From Pseudomonadota bacterium (GTDB lineage: Bacteria; Pseudomonadota; Gammaproteobacteria; Steroidobacterales; Steroidobacteraceae): a stretch of DNA of 5,352 bases. The stretch is taken from the NCBI GenBank assembly GCA_947454665.1, contig CANGMU010000170.1, positions 1 through 5,352 on the forward strand, in the 5' to 3' direction. Every line of letters begins with the position of its first letter. Position 1 is the first letter of the stretch. Shown piece after piece: positions 1 to 5,352 of this stretch. Below the pieces are notes generated by a model that searched no databases, had not been told where the DNA came from, and was given only the letters and a program-made list of their open reading frames with translations. The translations under genes were made by a program, and so were the position numbers.

Positions 1-1
1 C

Positions 2-352
2 GGCCGGACGTCGGCAAGCCTCTCTCCCTTCGGCATCGCAGTGACCGCACCAGCCGTTGCACCGGCGCCGACGCCGACGCCTGTTCCAGCGACGGGAACG
101 GCGACACTTTCCTGGACGCCACCGACGCAAAACAGCGACGGTTCGACATTGGCTAACCTGTCCGGCTACAACGTCTACTACGGTTCCAGCCCCACCAGCT
201 TGACGCAGAAGCTTCCGGTCGCGAACCCAGGCGCCACCAGCGTCACCGTGCCGAACCTCGGCGCCGGTACTTATTATTTCGCGATGACTGCCTATAATTC
301 GTCCGGATTCGAAAGCGCACTGTCCAGCATCGGAAGCAAGTCGATCAACTGA
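2..352 (+). CDS. Fibronectin type III domain protein, C-terminal part (5' end outside window)
   Basis: Only the last 116 residues are visible. The frame is open to the left edge, so the GTG at 41 is not a convincing start: the 13 codons before it read as the end of a putative Ig/He_PIG-type domain (GRTSASLSPFGIAV), matching the same place in the downstream gene (GANTVALQAFQIMV). A Pro/Thr/Ala-rich linker follows (about positions 50-97), then one FN3 domain (98-349). FN3 hallmarks are LSWT with its core Trp, SGYNVYYG, and the late-strand pattern GTYYFAMTAYNSSG. FN3 domains are usually binding or spacer modules in extracytoplasmic proteins, so secretion is inferred, but the signal peptide would lie outside the window. 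The TGA at 350-352 is 12 bases before the next gene's preferred ATG, so the two are probably cotranscribed. The specific function is unknown. Confidence 0.85.
   Translation, partial: GRTSASLSPFGIAVTAPAVAPAPTPTPVPATGTATLSWTPPTQNSDGSTLANLSGYNVYYGSSPTSLTQKLPVANPGATSVTVPNLGAGTYYFAMTAYNSSGFESALSSIGSKSIN
98..349 (+). repeat. Diverged FN3-coding repeat, copy 1 (copy 2 at 836-1087)
   Basis: This 84-codon segment and the one at 836-1087 encode FN3 domains that align end to end without a gap, with 40 of 84 residues identical by hand count. Shared runs include LSWT, PTQN, LSGY, YYG, YFA, and the tail pattern ES.LS.IG.K. The DNA has drifted, as expected of an old gene duplication rather than recent recombination. 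Confidence 0.85.
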
Positions 353-364
353 CATGGATTGCGG

Positions 365-439
365 ATGACCCACCACCAGAACGCTCGATCACTCTGCGCC
401 GCTGCCACGCTTTGCGTGACGCTGGCCCTCGCGGCCTGC
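365..439 (+). other. Lipoprotein signal peptide with lipobox
   Basis: These are codons 1-25 of the FN3 lipoprotein. The hydrophobic core is rich in Ala, Leu, Val and Thr and ends in LALAAC, a good signal peptidase II lipobox with Cys encoded by TGC at 437-439. The following residues are GGGSGS, a flexible tether with no Asp at +2, so Lol-dependent transfer to the outer membrane is the default expectation. Confidence 0.85.
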
Positions 440-1090
440 GGTGGAGGATCGGGTTCGGTGGCGGGCTCTGGCGTCACGGCGGCAAGTTCGACTGTAACGG
501 CAACCCCAGGCACGGGTTCAGTCACTGGCAGCGGTACGACGACAGCCACGCCAACGTCTGTCAATCACTCGCCAACGATCAGTGGCACGGCTGCAGGCAG
601 CATTGATGCCGCGGCCGCCTTTGAATTCATGCCCGTTGCTGCCGATGCCGATGGCGACAAGCTGGTCTTCTCCATCGTCGGCAAGCCGACATGGGCGAGT
701 TTCGACACGACGACCGGCCGGCTGTCGGGCACGCCGGGTGCCGCGGGAGTCGGCAACTACCCGAACATCGTGATCTCTGTCAGTGATGGCGCGAATACCG
801 TGGCACTGCAGGCGTTCCAGATCATGGTGACGGGCTCGGCACAGCTCTCGTGGACCGCGCCCACGCAGAACATGGATGGCACGACATTGCGGGATCTGTC
901 CGGTTACCGGATCTATTACGGCACCAGCGCAGCGACGATGGTGGCAGTTGCTACGGTCACGGATCCGACCGTGAGCAGCTACCGCGTCATGGGGCTGACG
1001 ACTGGTGCGTGGTATTTCGCGATTTCTGCGGTCAACGCCGCGGGTGTGGAAAGCCGGCTCTCTAACATCGGGACCAAGACCCTGGGCTGA
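365..1090 (+). CDS. Putative outer-membrane lipoprotein with He_PIG/cadherin-like and FN3 domains
   Basis: This 241-residue protein starts at ATG 365; a TTG two codons upstream (359) is in frame but less likely. The N-terminus is a type II signal peptide: an Arg-containing n-region, a hydrophobic stretch (about residues 9-24) and lipobox LAAC with the lipidated Cys at 25. Gly rather than Asp at +2 suggests sorting to the outer membrane. Residues 26-65 are a Gly/Ser/Thr linker. Residues 66-156 look like a putative Ig/dystroglycan-type cadherin domain (NHSPTISGTA, ADADGD, FDTTTGRLSGTP, ISVSDG). Residues 158-241 form an FN3 domain (LSWT, SGYRIYYG, GAWYFAISAVNAAG). The gene follows its paralogue by 12 bases and ends one base from the convergent lptG stop. 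Such proteins are normally annotated only by domain. Ligand binding or a surface structural role is inference, and no catalytic motif is visible. Confidence 0.88.
   Translation: MTHHQNARSLCAAATLCVTLALAACGGGSGSVAGSGVTAASSTVTATPGTGSVTGSGTTTATPTSVNHSPTISGTAAGSIDAAAAFEFMPVAADADGDKLVFSIVGKPTWASFDTTTGRLSGTPGAAGVGNYPNIVISVSDGANTVALQAFQIMVTGSAQLSWTAPTQNMDGTTLRDLSGYRIYYGTSAATMVAVATVTDPTVSSYRVMGLTTGAWYFAISAVNAAGVESRLSNIGTKTLG
836..1087 (+). repeat. Diverged FN3-coding repeat, copy 2 (copy 1 at 98-349)
   Basis: This is the second member of the tandem FN3-coding pair and closes the lipoprotein gene. It joins directly to the preceding He_PIG-like domain (QIMVTGSAQLSW), whereas copy 1 is separated from its Ig-like domain by a Pro/Thr-rich linker. 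Confidence 0.85.
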
Positions 1091-1091
1091 C

Positions 1092-2159
1092 TCAGCGCAG
1101 CCTGGAAACGAGAACGGTCACGGTGCCTGCCAGCAGCAGCGTGGGAACCCATGCCAGCAACAGCGGATCCAGTGCGAAAGCCAGCGTCCCGCTTTCCACC
1201 ATCTTCTGCAGCAGGAAATAGCCCAGCCCGAGCAGAAGCCCTTGCGTGGCGCGCGCGCCGGCACCGGAGGAGCGCAAGGAGCCGAAGACGAAAGGCAGGG
1301 CCAGCAGCGCCGACAAGAACACGGCCACCACCTTGGCCAGCCGCGACCAGAGCGCGAACTCGAAGACCTGGGGATCCTGCCCGTTCTCACGCAGGTAACC
1401 AATGAACTGCCGCAACGCCCGCGCGGACATCTGCGTCGGGTCGGCCGTGGCCACGCCCAGGAAGGCACCACTGGCCCGGGTATCCAGATCCCGTGCCGCC
1501 AAGCTGCGCGCTGACACACTGGACTCCCCGAAGCGTGACTCCGTATAGCCCTCGAGGCGCCAGCGACCGCCGGTTGCTTCGTTCGCCTGCGCCGCGCGGC
1601 CCACGCCGGCGAGTCGGTCAGTCCCGCCAAGGTCGAACACGGTGATCCCGCCGAGTGCACCCCCGGCCGACTGCGCATCGACCCGGATGATGAGGTCGCC
1701 GTCGCGGACCCAGGCGCCACCCTGGCCCGCAAAGCTGATGTTGTCGAACTTCGCGAGTGCCTTCTGTTCGCGGGCCAGCTGCCCCAATGCCGGTGCCGCG
1801 TATTCACTCACGAGGAATGCGAGCAGGGTCAGCAGCAGGCCGGCGATGCCGACTGAACCACCGATCCGCCGGATCGAAATGCCGGCGGCCCGCATGACGG
1901 TGAGCTCACTGCCGCGGGCCAGCGTACCCAAGCCGACCAGTGCACCGATCATGGTGCCGATGGGCAGGAACTGGAACAGCTGGTCGGGGACGTTCAGCAG
2001 CACGAACCAAAGCGCGCGGACGCTCGTGTAGCTGCCCGTCCCGATCTCTCCCTGCTGGGAGATGAACATGAACAGGGCGAGCAGCACGAGCAGCACCAGC
2101 GTGACGAGGCCGATGGCACCCAGCAGGGTCAGGACGATGTACCGATCGAGTACGCGCAT
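1092..2159 (-). CDS. lptG: LPS export ABC transporter permease LptG
   Basis: This 355-residue inner-membrane protein belongs to the YjgP/YjgQ family. In the LptB2FG complex it works with LptF and the ATPase LptB to extract lipopolysaccharide from the inner membrane and pass it to LptC/LptA. The start VLDRYI matches E. coli LptG (VLDRYI near its N-terminus) and fixes ATG 2159, although the frame stays open far upstream. Helices lie near residues 9-33, 45-80 and 100-120, followed by a periplasmic beta-jellyroll region (about 125-265) and C-terminal helices near 272-293, 304-322 and 330-352. LptG-like signatures are GSY at 42-44, a coupling-helix region around SELTVMRAAGIS (84-95), YLRENGQD (255-262) and LPFVFGSLRS (288-297). 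Length is normal. LptF, its obligate partner in E. coli, is not adjacent on either side. LptG is favoured over LptF by the GSY, GALVGLG and FGSLRS matches. Confidence 0.95.
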   Translation of the reverse strand: MRVLDRYIVLTLLGAIGLVTLVLLVLLALFMFISQQGEIGTGSYTSVRALWFVLLNVPDQLFQFLPIGTMIGALVGLGTLARGSELTVMRAAGISIRRIGGSVGIAGLLLTLLAFLVSEYAAPALGQLAREQKALAKFDNISFAGQGGAWVRDGDLIIRVDAQSAGGALGGITVFDLGGTDRLAGVGRAAQANEATGGRWRLEGYTESRFGESSVSARSLAARDLDTRASGAFLGVATADPTQMSARALRQFIGYLRENGQDPQVFEFALWSRLAKVVAVFLSALLALPFVFGSLRSSGAGARATQGLLLGLGYFLLQKMVESGTLAFALDPLLLAWVPTLLLAGTVTVLVSRLR

Positions 2160-2173
2160 TCGGCTAAACTCTA

Positions 2174-2185
2174 CCGCAACTGCGG
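2174..2185. repeat. 12-bp inverted repeat between lptG and pepA
   Basis: CCGCA-AC-TGCGG has perfect 5-bp arms around a 2-bp centre. In pepA RNA it could fold as a 4-bp GC stem with an AACT loop that buries the first two bases of the GGAG ribosome binding site. As DNA it could be an operator half-site pair. A 10-bp match in GC-rich DNA can arise by chance. Confidence 0.4.
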
Positions 2186-2187
2186 AG
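2184..2187 (+). promoter_or_regulatory. Ribosome binding site of pepA
   Basis: GGAG is followed by an 8-base spacer and then ATG 2196. This supports the chosen pepA start, which also gives the expected MRFEIL-type N-terminus and a normal length for the family. Confidence 0.7.
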
Positions 2188-2195
2188 ACCCCCCC

Positions 2196-3695
2196 ATGCG
2201 ATTCGAGATCCTGAAGGCTTCCCTGGCCACGGCGCGCGTCGATTGTGTCGCTGTCGGCCTGCACGACGACGGTGTGCTGCCGGCCAGCACCGGCACGCTG
2301 GACACGGCTCTCAAGGGCCGGATCAAGGCACTGGCCGCGCGCGGTGACCTGACCGGTCGCCTCGGCGAGACACAGTTGCTGCCGGATGTACCGGGCCTGC
2401 GCGCACCGCGACTTGTCGTCGTCGGCCTGGGCCCGTCGAAGGGCTTTGATCGCCGCGTCTGGCGCAAGGCCTTGTCGGCCGCGCTCGGTGCCGTCCTGAA
2501 GACGAAATCCACCAGCCTGGCGCTCGGCATCGAGCGACCCGCTGCACCCCAGCTCGACGATTACTACGCGGGCCGGGCCGTGGCGGAACTCACCCATGCC
2601 GCGCTGTACCGCGTGAACGACCTCAAATCCGGCCGTCGACCGCAGCCGCACGGGCTGGCCGCAGTCCAGGTGGCGGGTGCCGGCGGGAGCGCGGATGCGG
2701 CGCTGCGCCGCGGCCTGCAGCACGGCGATGCCGTGGCAGCCGGCATGGCGCTGTTGCGCGATCTCGGCAACTTGCCGGGCAATGTCTGCACGCCGCGCTA
2801 CCTCGGCAACGTGGCGAAGGACCTCGCGCGCGAGCACCGCACGCTGCGCGCAAAGGTGCTGGACGAAGCCGAGATCAAGCGCCTGAAGATGGGTTCCCTG
2901 CTGGCAGTCAGCGCGGGCAGCGCTCAGCCGCCGCGTTTCATCGTGCTGGAATACCGCGGTGGCAAGGCCGGCGCCGCGCCGGTCGTGCTGGTCGGAAAGG
3001 GCGTGACCTTCGACACCGGAGGCATCTCGCTGAAGGACCCGGCCGCGATGGACGAGATGAAATACGACATGTGCGGCGCGGCCAGCGTGCTGTCGGCGAT
3101 GAAGGTCGCCGCCCAGCTCAAGCTGCCGCTGAACATCGTCGCGCTGGTGCCCGCGGTCGAGAACATGCCGGGCAGCCGGGCCACGAAGCCGGGCGACATC
3201 GTGACGAGCGCCGCCGGGATCACCATCGAGATCCTGAACACCGACGCCGAAGGCCGCCTGATCCTGTGCGATGCCCTGCACTACGCCCGTCGCTTCAAGC
3301 CCGCCGCCGTCGTCGACGTCGCGACACTGACCGGCGCCTGCGTGATCGCGCTAGGCCATCACCACACGGGCGTACTGGCCAACGACGACGCGCTGGCGCG
3401 CGAACTCTGCGAGGCCGGCGTCCGTGCGGATGATCGCGCCTGGCAATTGCCCCTGACGGACGAATACACCGAGCAGCTGAAGAGCAACTTCGCCGACCTG
3501 GCGAACGTCGGCGGTCGCGACGGCGGCACGATCACGGCTGCGGCCTTCCTGGGCAAGTTCATGCAGGGCGTTTCCTGGGCGCACCTGGACATCGCCGGCA
3601 CCGCCTGGCTGTCGGGCGCCCAGAAGGGCGGCACCGGCCGACCGCTGCCGCTGCTCGCGGACTTCCTCATCGGCAGGTCGGGCCAGGGCGCCTGA
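2196..3695 (+). CDS. pepA: Leucyl aminopeptidase PepA (M17 family)
   Basis: This 499-residue cytosolic enzyme removes N-terminal residues, preferentially leucine, from peptides. Family members are two-metal homohexamers; in E. coli PepA (503 residues) the protein also binds DNA in Xer recombination and carAB control, a role not shown here. The N-terminal M17 domain spans about residues 15-135 and the catalytic domain about 165-490. The expected metal ligands are all present: Lys268, Asp273, Asp291, Asp350 and Glu352, with catalytic Lys280 and Arg354. These sit exactly two positions before the E. coli equivalents. Signatures are GKGVTFDTGGISLK (267-280), KYDMCGAA (289-296) and NTDAEGRL (348-355). 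The C-terminus carries WAHLDIAGTAW and GTGRP as in the family. ATG 2196 has a GGAG site. The gene is divergent from lptG and lies 40 bp before valS, with which it may share a transcript. Confidence 0.97.
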   Translation: MRFEILKASLATARVDCVAVGLHDDGVLPASTGTLDTALKGRIKALAARGDLTGRLGETQLLPDVPGLRAPRLVVVGLGPSKGFDRRVWRKALSAALGAVLKTKSTSLALGIERPAAPQLDDYYAGRAVAELTHAALYRVNDLKSGRRPQPHGLAAVQVAGAGGSADAALRRGLQHGDAVAAGMALLRDLGNLPGNVCTPRYLGNVAKDLAREHRTLRAKVLDEAEIKRLKMGSLLAVSAGSAQPPRFIVLEYRGGKAGAAPVVLVGKGVTFDTGGISLKDPAAMDEMKYDMCGAASVLSAMKVAAQLKLPLNIVALVPAVENMPGSRATKPGDIVTSAAGITIEILNTDAEGRLILCDALHYARRFKPAAVVDVATLTGACVIALGHHHTGVLANDDALARELCEAGVRADDRAWQLPLTDEYTEQLKSNFADLANVGGRDGGTITAAAFLGKFMQGVSWAHLDIAGTAWLSGAQKGGTGRPLPLLADFLIGRSGQGA

Positions 3696-3735
3696 CGTCT
3701 ACTCGTTAAAACTCGAAGCGAACCACAGATCGGAC

Positions 3736-5352
3736 ATGGACAAGGTCTACACGCCCGGCGACATCGAACAGCGTCTCTACCAGGAATGGGAGGCGCGCGG
3801 CTGGTTCAAGCCGTCCGCGCAGGGCACGCCCTACTGCATCATGATCCCGCCGCCGAACGTGACGGGCACGCTGCACATGGGGCACGCGTTCCAGGACACG
3901 ATCATGGATTCGCTGGTGCGCTACCACCGCATGCGCGGCCAGGACACGCTCTGGCAGGTCGGCACGGACCACGCAGGCATTGCCACGCAGATGGTCGTCG
4001 AGCGCCAGCTCAACGCCGCGGGGACGAATCGACAGGAACTGGGTCGCGACGCGTTCACGCAGCGCGTGTGGGAATGGAAGGACCAGTCCGGCGGCACGAT
4101 CTGCCAGCAGCTGCGTCGGCTGGGTGCCTCCGTCGACTGGACGCGCGAGCGCTTCACGATGGACGAGCCGATGTCGAAGGCCGTCACCGAGGTCTTCGTG
4201 CGGCTGTTCGAGGAAGGCCTGATCTACCGCGGCCAGCGCCTCGTGAACTGGGATCCGGTGCTGCTGACCGCGCTGTCAGACCTCGAAGTGCTGCCCGCTG
4301 AAGAGCAGGGCAGCCTCTGGCATATCCGCTATCCGCTCGAGGATGGCAGCGGTCATCTGGTCGTCGCGACGACTCGCCCGGAAACGCTGCTGGGCGACAG
4401 CGCCGTGGCCGTGCACCCGGAAGACGAGCGTTATTCGCACCTGATCGGCAAGCACGTACGACTGCCCATCGCGGATCGCCTGATCCCGGTGATCGGCGAT
4501 GATTTCGTCGACCGTGAGTTCGGCTCGGGCTGCGTGAAGATCACGCCGGCCCACGATTTCACCGACTACGACGTCGGCCAGCGCCACCAGCTGCCGATGA
4601 TCAACATCCTGACCCCCGACGCGAAGCTGAACGACAACGTGCCCGAGCAGCTGCGCGGTCTCGATCGCACGGTGGCGCGCACGACCGTGCTGGCCGACCT
4701 GGAAGCAGCGGGCCTGCTCGAGCGTACCGACAAGCACACGCTGATGGTGCCGCGCGGCGATCGCAGCGGCGCGATCCTCGAACCCTTCCTGACGGACCAG
4801 TGGTACGTGCGTATCGAGCCACTGGCCAAGCCCGCGATCGAGGCTGTGGAAAGCGGCCGCGTGAAGTTCGTGCCGGAGAACTGGTCCAAGACGTACTTCG
4901 AGTGGATGCGCAACATCCGTGACTGGTGCATCAGCCGCCAGCTCTGGTGGGGCCATCAGGTCCCGGCCTGGTACGACGACGCGGGCAACATCTACGTCGC
5001 GCGCAGCGAGGACGAGGCCAAGGCCCAGGCGCGCGCGAAGCGCGGCACCGACGTCTCCCTCACCCGCGACGCGGACGTGCTGGACACCTGGTTCTCATCG
5101 GCGCTGTGGCCCTTCTCGACGCTGGGCTGGCCAGAGCAGACGCCGGAGCTGGCGCGCTATTACCCGGGCAACGTGCTCGTCACGGGCTTCGACATCATCT
5201 TCTTCTGGATCGCCCGCATGATGATGTTCGGCCTGAAGTTCATGGGCGACGTGCCGTTCAAGGAAGTCTACGTCCATGGCCTCGTGCGCGACGGCGAAGG
5301 CCAGAAGATGTCCAAGTCGAAGGGCAACGTCATCGACCCGCTCGACATCATC
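3736..5352 (+). CDS. valS: Valyl-tRNA synthetase, N-terminal part (3' end outside window)
   Basis: This class I aminoacyl-tRNA synthetase charges tRNA-Val in the cytoplasm. The window holds 539 codons, a little over half of the usual 900-950 residues. The start MDKVYTPGDIEQRLY mirrors E. coli ValS, fixing ATG 3736. Visible elements in order are the HIGH-type motif HMGH (47-50, within PPPNVTGTLHMGH), a CP1 editing domain starting near residue 195 with the TTRPETLLGD loop (212-221) that helps clear Thr-tRNA-Val, the return to the catalytic core at DWCISRQLWWG (396-406), DVLDTWFSSALW, TGFDIIFFWIARM and KMSKS (524-528). The anticodon-binding and C-terminal coiled-coil domains lie beyond the edge. 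No frameshift or lost motif is seen. It follows pepA by 40 bp, where holC sits in E. coli. No strong Shine-Dalgarno precedes the ATG. Confidence 0.97.
   Translation, partial: MDKVYTPGDIEQRLYQEWEARGWFKPSAQGTPYCIMIPPPNVTGTLHMGHAFQDTIMDSLVRYHRMRGQDTLWQVGTDHAGIATQMVVERQLNAAGTNRQELGRDAFTQRVWEWKDQSGGTICQQLRRLGASVDWTRERFTMDEPMSKAVTEVFVRLFEEGLIYRGQRLVNWDPVLLTALSDLEVLPAEEQGSLWHIRYPLEDGSGHLVVATTRPETLLGDSAVAVHPEDERYSHLIGKHVRLPIADRLIPVIGDDFVDREFGSGCVKITPAHDFTDYDVGQRHQLPMINILTPDAKLNDNVPEQLRGLDRTVARTTVLADLEAAGLLERTDKHTLMVPRGDRSGAILEPFLTDQWYVRIEPLAKPAIEAVESGRVKFVPENWSKTYFEWMRNIRDWCISRQLWWGHQVPAWYDDAGNIYVARSEDEAKAQARAKRGTDVSLTRDADVLDTWFSSALWPFSTLGWPEQTPELARYYPGNVLVTGFDIIFFWIARMMMFGLKFMGDVPFKEVYVHGLVRDGEGQKMSKSKGNVIDPLDII

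Larger units (their letters stand above)
2160..2195. promoter_or_regulatory. Divergent lptG / pepA intergenic region
   Basis: Only 36 bp separate the ATG of lptG (minus) from the ATG of pepA (plus), so the control elements of each gene must overlap the other's leader or coding region. TAAACT at 2165-2170 could be a weak plus-strand -10 element (4 of 6 consensus bases), but no good -35 sits at proper spacing. For lptG I see neither a convincing promoter nor a strong Shine-Dalgarno. The region carries a 12-bp inverted repeat and the pepA ribosome binding site. Regulatory status rests on position. Confidence 0.5.

Noticed and set aside
41..352. The first FN3 gene as a complete 103-residue protein starting at GTG 41
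   Set aside because: The frame is open to the window edge, and the 13 upstream codons align with the end of the Ig-like domain of the neighbouring paralogue, so the true start lies outside the window.
359..364. TTG 359 as the start of the FN3 lipoprotein
   Set aside because: ATG at 365 in the same frame gives an equally good signal peptide; the only weak purine site (TGGA, 355-358) lies upstream of 365 at a usable spacing and would overlap a TTG start.
1082..1105. An intrinsic terminator at the convergent junction
   Set aside because: The stem includes two G-U pairs on the plus strand that become C-A mismatches on the minus strand, and no U-tract follows on either strand.
1005..1514. A 169-codon plus-strand open frame crossing the lipoprotein/lptG junction
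   Set aside because: It overlaps the FN3 domain in another frame and runs antisense to lptG, with low-complexity Gln/Arg/Gly composition and no domain features.
2160..3281. A 374-codon N-terminal extension of lptG running antisense through pepA
   Set aside because: It is an open frame opposite a strongly conserved pepA, rich in His, Arg, Gln and Ala as usual for GC-rich antisense frames. LptG homology begins at ATG 2159.
4276..4956. A 226-codon minus-strand open frame
   Set aside because: It lies entirely opposite the catalytic and editing regions of valS and shows no recognisable motif.
1..5352. tRNA, rRNA, CRISPR array, insertion sequence, toxin-antitoxin or phage genes
   Set aside because: Nearly the whole window is covered by conserved coding sequence. 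No direct repeat array, terminal inverted repeats with a transposase, or RNA gene signature was seen.

Overview
The window reads as a chromosomal segment of a GC-rich Gram-negative bacterium, most likely a gammaproteobacterium. The evidence is a divergent lptG / pepA pair followed by valS, a neighbourhood known from E. coli and relatives, plus the outer-membrane logic of an LPS exporter gene and a predicted lipoprotein. I cannot name the genus. A Nevskiales-, Steroidobacterales- or Xanthomonadales-like lineage is a guess from base composition and protein style.

Layout. Positions 1-1090 hold two tandem plus-strand genes for related extracytoplasmic proteins. The first is cut by the left edge, so only its C-terminal 116 residues are visible. 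The second is complete and encodes a lipoprotein with a lipobox, a Gly/Ser/Thr linker, a putative Ig/cadherin-like (He_PIG) domain and a C-terminal fibronectin type III domain. The two FN3 domains align without gaps over 84 residues at about 48% identity (40/84, counted by hand), so the genes are old tandem duplicates. Their function is unknown. They are the accessory-looking part of the window.

Positions 1092-2159, minus strand, encode LptG, a permease subunit of the LPS exporter. It converges with the lipoprotein gene, leaving a single base between the two stop codons. A 36-bp divergent gap with a 12-bp inverted repeat separates lptG from pepA (2196-3695, plus), an M17 leucyl aminopeptidase with all expected metal and catalytic residues. 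After 40 bp comes valS (3736 onward, plus), valyl-tRNA synthetase, cut by the right edge after 539 codons, just past KMSKS.

Compared with the E. coli arrangement (lptG-lptF divergent from pepA-holC-valS), lptF is absent from between lptG and pepA, and holC is absent from between pepA and valS. No tRNA, rRNA, CRISPR array, insertion sequence or convincing intrinsic terminator was found. I see no clear sign of a new multi-gene system. The items most worth a second look are the lost lptF partner, the tandem FN3 lipoprotein pair and the one-base convergent junction.
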